From Egibacteraceae bacterium (GTDB taxonomy: Bacteria > Actinomycetota > Nitriliruptoria > Euzebyales > Egibacteraceae): 64,000 nucleotides of DNA. The notes beneath the pieces are model-generated. The model was not told where the DNA came from, did no database searches, and was given only the letters and a program-made list of their open reading frames with translations. The stretch lies in NCBI GenBank assembly GCA_030447925.1, contig JAUJNX010000002.1:124001-188000 (forward strand), given 5' to 3'. Positions 9,701-17,588 of this stretch are shown piece by piece. Position 1 is the stretch's first letter; each line of letters starts with the position of its first letter. The translations under genes and the position numbers were made by a program.

Positions 9701-10968
9701 CACCACGAGCGCGAGGTCCGCCGGCCCGTGGTGGACCGCCGCCTGGCACACCAGCGAGCGCGCGAGGGCCAGGGCGGCGGCCCGGTCCCCCACCACCCCC
9801 ACGACGCCGCCCCCGGACAGGTCGACCTCGAGCGCAGCGCGCTCCAGGCGGGCGTTGGCCGCGACGACCTCCTGGACCTCGGTGGGGAGGTCGGCGCCCT
9901 CCCGGGCGGCGCGGACCGGGGGCTCCCAGTCCAGGTCGGCGATGCCCGCCCGCAGCCGCAGGTGGTCGGGGTCGGCGGGGCGGCGCTCCCACAGCCTGGT
10001 GCTGGGCAGCTCCGCCCGGCGCAGGACCTCGGCGGGGTGGTGATGCAGCGCCGCGCGGGGCGCGACCTCCGCGGCGCGCGCCGCCGCCAGCCGGGCGTCC
10101 AGGTCCTCCAGCGCCGCCCGGAAGGCCCGGCTGGTCGTCCGGCGCTCCTTCCCGGCCGCCCGCCGTGCGCTCAGCCACTGGCCCAGGACCATCACCGGGG
10201 ACAGCAGCATGAACAGGGCGAAGTACCAGCGTCCCGTGACCGCGACCACCACGCCGCCGAGCACGAGCGGGGCGACCAGCGCGACCGCGTTGAGGGCCTG
10301 CGCGGCGCGGGTCGCGGCGGGCGGCTCCGGCGCGGGCACCGGGTCGGGGGGCGGCGGGGACGCGGGCCGCGGCGGCCGGTTGAACGGCAGCAGCCCGGCG
10401 CGGGCGTCCGCGCCCGGGTCGAGGGCCTGCAGCCGGTCGGCCGGGAGCCCCGCGAGCAGCCGCACGTGGGTCGCCCCCAGGCGCACCAGCGCCCCGAACG
10501 GCAGCGGTCGCCGGCCGGTGACCGGCACCCCGTCGACCCAGGTCCCGTTGAGCGAGCCGAGGTCCTCGACCTCCCAGCGCCCGTCGCCCAGGAGGCGCAG
10601 CCGGGCGTGCGCGGCCGACACGCTGGGGTCGGGCAGCGCGACCCCCGCGGCGACGTCGCGCCCCACCGTGACGTCCCGCCGCCGAGCGCCACCGTGGGCC
10701 CGGCCGCCGGTCCCCCGACGACGGCGAGCACCGCGCCGACGCGCGCCGCGGGCGGCCGCGGCGGGTCCGCCGCCGCCGCGACCAGCGCGCCCTCGTACAG
10801 GCCGACCTCGTCGAGCCCCGCGTCGGCAGGGTGGAAGCGGCCGTCGACCACGACCCCCGTCCCCGCCGCCCCGGCGGCGGCGAGCAGGTCGGCGACGCAC
10901 GCCTCGCCGCGCTCCACGACGAGGTCGACCTCGCGCTCCCGCCCGGCGATGTCCAGCACGATGTGCAT
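6737..10968 (-). CDS. FHA-domain FtsK/SpoIIIE ATPase of EccC/EssC type (one frameshift)
   Basis: Motor ATPase of a type VII secretion-like system. Start ATG 10968; a missing G near 10675 must be restored to join the first about 97 codons to the rest, giving about 1410 residues. In order: short N-terminal domain; FHA domain at about 100-165 (VGRDVAAG, then LGSLNGTWVDG, a phospho-Thr reader fold); two adjacent membrane helices near 225-260; then three FtsK-type ATPase domains. Domain 1 has Walker A GGTTGSGKS near residue 650 and Walker B LVFVLVDYKGG; domain 2 has GMVGSGTTT near 970, lacking the Walker lysine; domain 3 has GPPRSGKSS near 1230. FHA plus three ATPase domains matches EssC/YukBA. 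No EccB, EccD, EccE or mycosin is nearby. Confidence 0.88.
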
Positions 10969-10975
10969 CGCCGGG

Positions 10976-10981
10976 ATCGTA
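10976..10981 (-). promoter_or_regulatory. Candidate -10 box for a leaderless eccC-type transcript
   Basis: TACGAT on the minus strand ends seven bases before the ATG at 10968. No convincing -35 or ribosome-binding site is present. The spacing equals that seen before several other genes in the window, where transcription would begin at or next to the start codon. Confidence 0.4.
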
Positions 10982-11160
10982 CGTGGGTGCCCCGGTCGTC
11001 CCCGTCCCGGGGGACCCGGCCCTGTGGACGACCGCAGCGCCTCCTGGCGCGGTCCCTGCCGGGGTTCTGCCCGTGGGCGAGGATGGGTCCGGCCGGTGGC
11101 TGCGCAGGGGGGTCGACGACGAGCGGGACGGCGCGCAGGCGCGCGGACGGGGGCAGCGGC

Positions 11161-11946
11161 GTGGCCGTCGGCGACCGGGTCGTGGGGCGCCACGCCCCGG
11201 TGTGGGTCGAGGCCGACCGCGACCGCCCGTCCGGGCGGACGCTGCTGGTCGACGGCTTCGCCAGCTCCTACGTGGACCTGGACGACCCGCTCCACCTGGA
11301 GTTCGCCTACGTGCGGCGGCTCGCCGCGCTGCTCGACGCGCTGGACGGCGACGCGCCCGACGTGCTGCACGTCGGCGGTGGCGCCTGCACCGTGGCGCGC
11401 TACGTCGCGGCGCGGCGGCCCGCCGCGCGCCCGGTCGTCTGGGAGCGCGACGAGGACGTCGTGCGGATCGCCCGCGAGCTGCTCGGCCTGCGCACCCGGC
11501 CCGGGTTCGCGGTCAAGGTCGGCGACGGGCGGGCCGGTCTGGCCCGGCGCCGGCCCGGTGAGGCCGACGCGGTCGTGGTCGACGCCTTCGACGGGCCGTC
11601 GGTGCCGGCGGCCCTGCTGACCGCGGAGTTCTGCGCCGAGGTGCGCCGCGTGCTGCGGCCGGGCGGGCTGCACCTGCTCAACCTCATCGACGGCCCAGGT
11701 CTGGGCACGGCGCGGGCGGTGGCGGCGACGCTGCTCGACGCGTTCGCCCACGTCGCCGTCGTCGCCGAGCGCGACGTCCTGATGGGTCGCGAGCGCGACA
11801 ACCTGGTCTTCGCCGCGTCGCAGGCGGCCCTCCCGCTGCACCTGCTGCGCGCCCGCACCGCGGCGGAGGGCCCGCGCCTGCGCATCCTGCGCAGCGACCC
11901 GCTCAGCGGCTTCGCGGCCGGCGCCCAGCCCCTGCGCGACGGGTGA
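11161..11946 (+). CDS. Spermidine synthase-like SAM-dependent methyltransferase
   Basis: About 261 residues from GTG 11161; the frame is open further upstream but without similarity. The fold signature of the polyamine aminopropyltransferase/methyltransferase group is clear: glycine-rich nucleotide loop VLHVGGGACTVARYVAARRP, an acidic end of beta-2 in VVWERDEDVVRIARELLG, VKVGDGRAGL, and DAVVVDAFDGPSVPAALLT where true spermidine synthases have the polyamine-binding Asp. Members in Actinobacteria are often annotated as fused or free spermidine synthase without proof of activity, so the substrate is open. It is divergent from the type VII ATPase and its 3' end overlaps the sortase remnant on the other strand. 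Confidence 0.78.
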   Translation: MAVGDRVVGRHAPVWVEADRDRPSGRTLLVDGFASSYVDLDDPLHLEFAYVRRLAALLDALDGDAPDVLHVGGGACTVARYVAARRPAARPVVWERDEDVVRIARELLGLRTRPGFAVKVGDGRAGLARRRPGEADAVVVDAFDGPSVPAALLTAEFCAEVRRVLRPGGLHLLNLIDGPGLGTARAVAATLLDAFAHVAVVAERDVLMGRERDNLVFAASQAALPLHLLRARTAAEGPRLRILRSDPLSGFAAGAQPLRDG

Positions 11947-12108
11947 AGGTCGACGGGTAGGGGTCACACACCGGGTCGGCGAGGACGACGACGTTGTCGC
12001 GGTAGCGGCCGCGGCGGGCGTCGAACTCGCCCCCGCAGGTCATCAGCGCGAGCCGCGCCGGCGCCCCGCGGTGTCGAACAGCGTCCAGAAACCGTCAGGG
12101 ATGCTCAT
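11903..12108 (-). pseudogene. Sortase (class E/F-like) C-terminal remnant
   Basis: The frame starts at ATG 12106-12108, overlapping the recQ stop as ATGA, and reads MSIPDGFWTLFDTAG; after restoring one base in the G run near 12065 it continues ARLALMTCGGEFD, then RYRDNVVVLA. The L-x-T-C-G-G-x-F-D-x(n)-Y-x-D-N-V-V-V-x-A string is the catalytic-Cys end of actinobacterial sortases. The catalytic His region and the whole N-terminal half are absent, so only about 60 residues remain and no active sortase can be made. It ends inside the 3' end of the methyltransferase gene. Likely a leftover of a larger deletion. Confidence 0.6.
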
Positions 12109-14243
12109 GCGGCCAGCGCGAGGGCGAGGGGCAGCACCGCGTCCGCGCCGGCCCGCCGCAGCGTTCGCGCGCTGACGGTCAGGGTCCAGCGCGAGTCGGC
12201 GACGTCGTCGACGAGCAGCACCGGCCCGGCGGTGGCGGCCAGCGCGTCGCGCATCGGGTCGCCGACGGCGAACCGGTCCCACACCCCCGCCAGGCGGAAG
12301 GCGCTGTTGCCGCCCGGCGCGCCCACGGGCCCGCCGCCGACCAGGTCGAGCTCCCCCAGCCACCGCAGCCGCCCCAGCGCCGCCAGCCGCGCCGCCACCG
12401 CCGGCGCCAGGCCCGGCCGGCGCCGTGAGGGCACCGCCGCGACCGCGACGGGCCGCTGCGCCCAGTCCCAGTCGCGCAGGACGGCGACGCACGCGTCGAC
12501 CAGCGCGGCCGGGGGGTCGCCGCCGCCGCCGTCCCGCTCCGCCGCGGCCAGCAGCTCCCGCAGGCGCGTGCCCCAGCCCAGGTCCGACAGCCGCGCCAGC
12601 GCGCGGCCCTCCGCCGCCGCCTCCGCCGCGGGGATCTTGCCGCGGACGGGCACCCCGAGGCGGTCCATGCCCGCTGGCCACAGGGTGCGCGGCGCGAGGT
12701 CGACCCCCGCCCGTCCCAGCCACCCGCCCGCCGCCGACCGCGCCACCGCGCCGACGTCCTCGGCGAACCAGCGGCCCGCGCAGCGGTCGCAGCGCCCGCA
12801 GTCCGCCGCCCACGGGTCGTCGAGCTGCCGGGCGAGGAACGCCATCCGGCAGCCCGGCGTGTCCAGGTAGTCGCGCATCGCGGCCTGCTCGGCCTCGCGG
12901 GCGCCGGCGACGCGGTCGTACCGGTCCGCGTCGTAGGCCCACGCGCGGCCGGTCGACCGCCAGCCGCCCTCCACCCGGTCCACCGCGCCGTCGACGTCGA
13001 GCACCTTCAGCAGCAGCTCCAGGCGCGTGCGCCGGACGTCGACAGCGGTCTCCAGCGCGGCGGTCGACAGCGGGCGGCCGGCGGCGCCCAGGGCGGCGAG
13101 CACGGCCTCCGCCTGGTCCTGCCGCGGCATCGACGCGGACGCGAAGTACCGCCAGATGGCCGCGTCCTCCTCGCCGGGGAGCAGCAGGACGTCGGCGCGG
13201 TCCACCGCGCGACCGGCGCGCCCGACCTGCTGGTAGTAGGCGATCGGCGACGGGGGCGAGCCCAGGTGGACGACGAAGCCGAGGTCCGGCTTGTCGAAGC
13301 CCATGCCCAGGGCGCTGGTGGCGACCAGCGCCTTGACCCGGTTGCCCCGCAGCGCGTCCTCCGCGGCCAGGCGCTCGGCGGGGTCGGTGCGCCCGGTGTA
13401 CTCCAGCACCTCCACGCCGCGGGCGCGCAGGAACGCCGCGGTGTCCGCCGCGGCCGCCACCGTCAGGCAGTACACGATCCCGCTGCCGGGCAGGTCGACG
13501 AGGTGGTCGGCGAGCCAGCCGAGCCGCGCGCCCGCGTCGGGCAGGCGCAGCACGCCCAGGCGCAGGCTGTCGCGCGCGAGCGGTCCGCGCACGGTGAGCA
13601 CCTCGGCGTCGGCATCCCCGCCGCGGACGGCGAGCTGCTCCTCCACGTCGGCGACGACGCGGGCGTTGGCGGTGGCGGTGGTCGCGAGCACCGGGGTGCC
13701 GGGCGGGAGGCCGGCCAGGAGGTCGCGGATGCGCCGGTAGTCGGGGCGGAAGTCGTGGCCCCAGTCAGAGATGCAGTGGGCCTCGTCCACCACGAGCAGG
13801 CCGGTGGTGGCCGCCAGGCCGGGGAGGTGGTCCGCCCGGAAGCGCGGGTTGTTGAGGCGCTCGGGGCTGACGAGCAGGACGTCGACCTGGCCGTCGGCGA
13901 GCTCCCGGCCGATCGCATCGAACTCCTCGGGGTTGGAGGAGTTCATGGTGCGGGCGCGCACGCCCGCGCGCTCGGCGGCGGCGACCTGGTCGCGCATCAG
14001 GGCGAGCAGCGGCGACACGATGAGCGTGGGGCCCGCGCCGCGCGCCCGCAGCAGCGCGGTCGCGACGAAGTAGACCGCCGACTTGCCCCAACCGGTGCGC
14101 TGCACGACCAGCACGCGCGCGCGGCGCCCGACCAGGGCGTCAATGGCGTCGATCTGGCCGTCGCGGAAGACCGCGTCGTCCCGCCCGACCAGCCGCCGCA
14201 GCGCCCCCAGCGCGTCCTGTGCGATCTCCCCGTGGCCCGTCAT
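12105..14243 (-). CDS. recQ: RecQ-family DNA helicase with C-terminal phosphoribosyltransferase-like domain
   Basis: 712 residues, ATG 14243. ATP-dependent 3'-5' helicase of superfamily 2 acting in recombination and repair. Visible: Walker A QRTGWGKS (residues 48-55), DEAH box VVDEAHCISDWGHDFRP (DEAH 153-156), motif VI QQVGRAGR, and the zinc-binding cysteines CRMAF...CGRCDRC near 480-505. There is no HRDC domain. Instead the last about 120 residues look like a phosphoribosyltransferase: VLLVDDVADSRWTLT (from about residue 675) matches the PRPP-binding loop. This RecQ-PRTase architecture is known in Actinobacteria; what the PRTase part does is not established. Stop overlaps the ATG of the sortase remnant. 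Confidence 0.93.
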   Translation of the reverse strand: MTGHGEIAQDALGALRRLVGRDDAVFRDGQIDAIDALVGRRARVLVVQRTGWGKSAVYFVATALLRARGAGPTLIVSPLLALMRDQVAAAERAGVRARTMNSSNPEEFDAIGRELADGQVDVLLVSPERLNNPRFRADHLPGLAATTGLLVVDEAHCISDWGHDFRPDYRRIRDLLAGLPPGTPVLATTATANARVVADVEEQLAVRGGDADAEVLTVRGPLARDSLRLGVLRLPDAGARLGWLADHLVDLPGSGIVYCLTVAAAADTAAFLRARGVEVLEYTGRTDPAERLAAEDALRGNRVKALVATSALGMGFDKPDLGFVVHLGSPPSPIAYYQQVGRAGRAVDRADVLLLPGEEDAAIWRYFASASMPRQDQAEAVLAALGAAGRPLSTAALETAVDVRRTRLELLLKVLDVDGAVDRVEGGWRSTGRAWAYDADRYDRVAGAREAEQAAMRDYLDTPGCRMAFLARQLDDPWAADCGRCDRCAGRWFAEDVGAVARSAAGGWLGRAGVDLAPRTLWPAGMDRLGVPVRGKIPAAEAAAEGRALARLSDLGWGTRLRELLAAAERDGGGGDPPAALVDACVAVLRDWDWAQRPVAVAAVPSRRRPGLAPAVAARLAALGRLRWLGELDLVGGGPVGAPGGNSAFRLAGVWDRFAVGDPMRDALAATAGPVLLVDDVADSRWTLTVSARTLRRAGADAVLPLALALAA

Positions 14244-14358
14244 GGGTCCAGAGCCTGCCAGCGCCCCGCCGCCCCGGCCACGCCCGCGCCCCTCGAGCTG
14301 TGGACAAGGCGCGTCACCGGCCCCGGCGGGCCCCGCCGTCGGGGCCCGCGGCGGGCGG

Positions 14359-15384
14359 TCAGGCGCTGCTCGACGCCGCCCAGAGGTTGAGGTCGCCCTC
14401 GGTGGCGTACGTGTCGATCTCGGCCAGCTCGTCGTCGGCGAAGTCCAGGCGTCGCAGGCTGGCGACGTTGTCGTCCATCTGGGCGACGCTGCTCGCGCCG
14501 ATCAGGGTGGAGGTGACCCGCCGGTCGCGCAGGGTCCACGCCAGGGCCATCTGCGCGAGGGACTGCCCGCGCCCCTGCGCGATGCGGTGCAGGGCGCGCA
14601 CCTTCTCCAGGTTCTCCTCCGACAGCATCCCGCGGTCCAGCGAGCTGTCGCGCGCCGCCCGCGAGCCCTCCGGGACCCCGTCGAGGTAGCGGTCGGTCAG
14701 CAGCCCCTGCGCGAGCGGCGAGAAGACGATGCACCCGACCCCCTCCTCTTCGAGGGTGTCGAGCAGCTCGTCCTCGATCCAGCGGTTCAGCAGCGAGTAG
14801 GACGGCTGGTGCAGCAGCAGGGGGACCTTGTGCTCGCGCAGGATCGCGACCGCCTCGCGCGTGCGCTGCGGCGAGTACGACGAGATGCCCGCGTACAGCG
14901 CGCGCCCGCTGTGCACGGCGGTCGCCACGGCCCCCATCGTCTCCTCGAGCGGGGTGTCGGGGTCGAAGCGGTGGGAGTAGAAGATGTCGACGTAGTCCAG
15001 GCCCATGCGCGCGAGGCTCTGGTCGAGGCTCGCCAGCAGGTACTTGCGCGACCCCCACTGCCCGTACGGGCCCGGCCACATGTCGTACCCGGCCTTGGTG
15101 GAGATGACCAGCTCGTCGCGGTGGGGACGCAGGTCCTCGGCCAGCACCCGCCCGAACGTCGTCTCCGCCGACCCGTACGGCGGCCCGTAGTTGTTCGCGA
15201 GGTCGAAGTGGGTGATGCCGAGGTCGAACGCGCGGCGCAGGATGGCGCGGCTGGTCTCCAGCGGCCGGTCCCCCCCGAAGTTGTGCCACAGGCCCAGCGA
15301 CACCGCGGGCAGGTCCACCCCGCTGCGGCCGGTCCGCCGGTAGCGCATCCCGTCGTACCGGTCCTCGGCTGCCACGTACGCCAC
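14359..15384 (-). CDS. Aldo/keto reductase, YghZ (glyceraldehyde-3-phosphate reductase) type
   Basis: 341 residues, GTG start with a G-rich ribosome-binding site; the N-terminal VAAEDRYDGMRYRRTGRSG aligns with the YghZ/Gpr start and supports the longer start. Other family marks: LGLWHNFGGDRP, catalytic D and Y in FDLANNYGPPYGSAE, K in ISTKAGYDMWPGPYG, and H in FYSHRFDPDTP. In E. coli YghZ reduces L-glyceraldehyde 3-phosphate and methylglyoxal with NADPH; the same reaction is likely but not shown here. It follows recQ on the same strand with a 115-base gap but reads away from it as a separate unit. Confidence 0.9.
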   Translation of the reverse strand: MAYVAAEDRYDGMRYRRTGRSGVDLPAVSLGLWHNFGGDRPLETSRAILRRAFDLGITHFDLANNYGPPYGSAETTFGRVLAEDLRPHRDELVISTKAGYDMWPGPYGQWGSRKYLLASLDQSLARMGLDYVDIFYSHRFDPDTPLEETMGAVATAVHSGRALYAGISSYSPQRTREAVAILREHKVPLLLHQPSYSLLNRWIEDELLDTLEEEGVGCIVFSPLAQGLLTDRYLDGVPEGSRAARDSSLDRGMLSEENLEKVRALHRIAQGRGQSLAQMALAWTLRDRRVTSTLIGASSVAQMDDNVASLRRLDFADDELAEIDTYATEGDLNLWAASSSA

Positions 15385-15439
15385 GCGTCCCCCCGTCGGT
15401 TGCTCGGCCGGGCGAACCTACCCGCGAGGGGCACGGCCC

Positions 15440-15445
15440 TACGCT
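15440..15445 (+). promoter_or_regulatory. Candidate -10 box before the 93-codon frame
   Basis: TACGCT ends six bases before ATG 15452, the spacing that recurs before likely leaderless genes here. The six bases between are CGGAGG, which could equally act as a ribosome-binding site for a longer transcript. Confidence 0.35.
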
Positions 15446-15451
15446 CGGAGG

Positions 15452-15733
15452 ATGGGCGCTGCCAGGGCCAACCGGGACGCCGCGGCGGTCGCCGCGAAGC
15501 GGGCCGGGCCGGCCGCGCCGCATGTCGCGCCGCTGACCGGCTCCGTCCGCGGTCTGCAGGCGGCGCGGGGCCGCGACGACCTCCCGTGGTCCGGGCTGGC
15601 GGCGCGCGGGCATCCAGCTCCCGGCCCTGGAGGCCCCCACCCCAGCCCGCAGGTCCTGCACATCCGCCCCGCGGCCCGCGCCCAGATCGCGGCGGCGCCG
15701 GGCGAGGCCCGCGACCTCGTCAGGGGCGGGTGA
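15452..15733 (+). CDS. Small hypothetical protein (93 aa), doubtful
   Basis: Ala/Gly/Pro/Arg-rich frame with no recognisable domain (MGAARANRDAAAVAAKRAG at the start). In favour: a -10-like hexamer and CGGAGG directly before the ATG, and its position in an otherwise empty 470-base interval between the divergent aldo/keto reductase and the AMIN-like gene. Against: such composition arises by chance in DNA this GC-rich. The rest of the interval, 15734-15856, holds only a 6-bp hairpin at 15827-15841 (GCCCGC-ATC-GCGGGC). Confidence 0.3.
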   Translation: MGAARANRDAAAVAAKRAGPAAPHVAPLTGSVRGLQAARGRDDLPWSGLAARGHPAPGPGGPHPSPQVLHIRPAARAQIAAAPGEARDLVRGG

Positions 15734-15856
15734 GCAGGGACGTCCGGACGACACAGTCCCCGGGAGCATCAGAAGGGGGCGCTCGTCCGTCCACCATGTA
15801 CTCCACCTTCGGAGGCCCTGCTGCAAGCCCGCATCGCGGGCGAGAGGACGGCCGGG

Positions 15857-16393
15857 ATGAGACCGTTCATCCTGATCCTGAGCGTGGTCGGCCTGCTGGC
15901 CGCGCCCATCGCACCGGCCGCGGCGGCTGCGCCGTACTGCGGCATCACCTGGGGGTCACAGCCGGTGACCCTCCCCACGCACGGCGAGGGGGGCCTCGTC
16001 GACGTCCGCACCGGACGCCACGAGTGCTTCGACCGCGTCGTGTTCGACATCGAGGGCGCCCGGCCCAGCGCCCTCGTCCGCTACGCCGACCAGATCACGA
16101 CCGACGGCGAGGGCGCCGTGGTGCCGCTCCGCGGCGGCGCCTTCCTGGAGGTCGTCAGCGCCGTCGTGCCGGGCGCGCCCGACAGCGACGATCTGCTGGG
16201 CTGCGAGGTCGGGGACGAGATGGCCGACGTCGCCGGGTACCGCACGCTCCGCGAGGTCGCCTACGCCGGCTTCTTCGAGGGCCAGGTCACCATCGGCATC
16301 GGCGTCCGGGCGCGGCTCCCCTACCGGGTCTTCACCCTCCCGGGCCCCGGAGCCCGCTCGCGTCTCGTGATCGACGTCGCCCACCGCTGGTGA
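15857..16393 (+). CDS. Exported AMIN-like domain protein
   Basis: 178 residues with a Sec signal peptide (residues 1-24, hydrophobic core FILILSVVGLLAAPIA, cleavage after AAAAA). The mature protein starts PYCGITWGSQPV and has the pattern of actinobacterial AMIN-like proteins: CFDRVVFDIEG, then YADQI, PLRGGAFLEVVSAVV and the final SRLVIDVAHRW. Two Cys pairs could form disulfides. AMIN domains bind cell-wall glycans or localise envelope enzymes; the C-terminal type here is found alone in secreted proteins and lipoproteins of unknown role. Followed by a strong hairpin and the tRNA-Pro gene. Confidence 0.8.
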   Translation: MRPFILILSVVGLLAAPIAPAAAAAPYCGITWGSQPVTLPTHGEGGLVDVRTGRHECFDRVVFDIEGARPSALVRYADQITTDGEGAVVPLRGGAFLEVVSAVVPGAPDSDDLLGCEVGDEMADVAGYRTLREVAYAGFFEGQVTIGIGVRARLPYRVFTLPGPGARSRLVIDVAHRW

Positions 16394-16424
16394 GCGGCCC
16401 CCGTTCCCCCGGGGGCTAGACTCC

Positions 16425-16449
16425 GCGTCGGGGCCACCGGCCCCGACGC
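16425..16449 (+). terminator. GC-rich hairpin between AMIN-like gene and tRNA-Pro
   Basis: Perfect 11-bp stem GCGTCGGGGCC/GGCCCCGACGC with loop ACC, no U tract. It fits an actinobacterial terminator for the upstream gene. TAGACT at 16417-16422 just ahead looks like a -10 box for the tRNA, which would put the hairpin in the tRNA precursor leader. Confidence 0.5.
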
Positions 16450-16453
16450 ACCA

Positions 16454-16527
16454 CGGGACGTGGCGCAGCCTGGTAGCGCACCTGCTTTGGGAGCAGGGGG
16501 TCGCGGGTTCGAATCCCGCCGTCCCGA
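16454..16527 (+). tRNA. tRNA-Pro(UGG)
   Basis: Acceptor CGGGACG pairs with CGTCCCG; anticodon stem CCTGC/GCAGG with loop TTTGGGA gives anticodon TGG; T arm GCGGG-TTCGAAT-CCCGC. CCA is encoded directly after (16528-16530). Confidence 0.95.
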
Positions 16528-16587
16528 CCATCCGGATCCTGCACGGGGGCGGGCGCGGGGCGCCCCGGCGGAGGCGGGCGGGGCTCG

Positions 16588-17494
16588 TCAGCCGCTGCCG
16601 GCGCGGAGGGCGGCGAGGTCGGTGACCTCGGCGTCGGGGGGGAGCTCCACCGCGACGGGCAGGCCGAAGTCGCTGTAGGTGCTGGTCGCGCGCATGGTGC
16701 CCGTCTGGCCGGAGACCGTCAGGTCGGCCGCGTAGACCTCCTGGACCACCCGGCCCTGGGCGTCCAGCCAGGCGTCCACCGCCAGCTGGGTGACGCCGAT
16801 GGCGGTGAGCCGGTCCAGGTTGGCCTCGACCGACTCGCGGACGGCCGGGTCGATGTTGGCGACCACCCGTTCGGGATCGGCGGTGTAGCGGTAGTGGGTG
16901 GCGTCGGTGCCGGCCACCCGCTCGGGCCCCACCCGCTCGACCTCGCCGGCCACGCCCGCGGCGAGGTAGCCGGGGACCAGGTCGGTCGTCGTGCCGAGCT
17001 GCACGTCCTGGGGCAGCGCGTCGCCGGCCTCGGCGGGGTCGATCCGCAGCCACGGGGTGGGGAGTCCCGCCTCGGGGGGCATGCGCAGGTACTGCACGAC
17101 CCCGTCGGTGCTGCGCAGCTCGCTGGTGCCCTCGGGGGACGTGAGGGTGACCTGTGTCGCCCCGGTGCCGAAGTCGATGACGCCCTCCCCGGTGACCGCC
17201 GTCCCGCCCGGCTGCCCGGCGACCTCGATCACCAGCTCCGTGGTCATGGCCAGCGTCCCGCTCCGCCACCGTCGCGTCCGGCGCGGCGGCGACCGCCGCG
17301 GCCGCGGCCGCATCGGGGCCGGGCGCCGGCGAGGGCGACGGCGACGGCGCGGGGGGCGGCGACAAGGTGGCGGGGTCGGCGGGGGCAGTGGGGACGGCGG
17401 CGGCCGGCGGCGCGGTCTGGCCCTGCCGGGCGCAGCCCGCCAGCACGAGGACGGCGGCGGTCGCGAAGATCGCGGCGGTGCGGCGGGAGGTCAT
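16588..17494 (-). CDS. LppX/LprAFG-type lipoprotein, frame-broken near 17260
   Basis: Starts at ATG 17494 with a lipoprotein signal: VLVLAGC puts the acylated Cys at about residue 21. A Pro/Ser/Ala linker follows. Near 17258-17264 the frame must change (one extra or two missing bases) to reach the rest: LAMTTELVIEVAGQPGG, VIDFGTGATQVTLTSPEG, ending LRAGSG. The mature domain follows the LppX_LprAFG pattern (beta-rich half barrel, e.g. TDLVPGYLAAGVAG and LAVDAWLDAQGRVVQ), which carries lipids or triacylglycerol between membrane and envelope in mycobacteria. Transport role here is inferred from the family. It stands alone, reading away from the aminotransferase. Confidence 0.7.
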
Positions 17495-17588
17495 GCGCCG
17501 AGCCTAGGGAGGGCGCGAGGCCCTCCGGGGCGGCCCGGGCCCCTGCCGATGGGCAGGGCGCGCACGACCGCCGTCCGGCGGGCAGGCG

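Noticed and set aside
6242..11620. A 1792-codon open frame on the plus strand, antisense to the EccC-type gene
   Set aside because: It is low-complexity Gly/Arg/Gln-rich translation of the opposite strand of a strongly conserved ATPase. Long antisense frames are expected at this GC content.
16460..16678. Small open frame across tRNA-Pro and similar frames across the other tRNA genes
   Set aside because: Peptides such as GFESRRPD are the usual translation of tRNA T arms.
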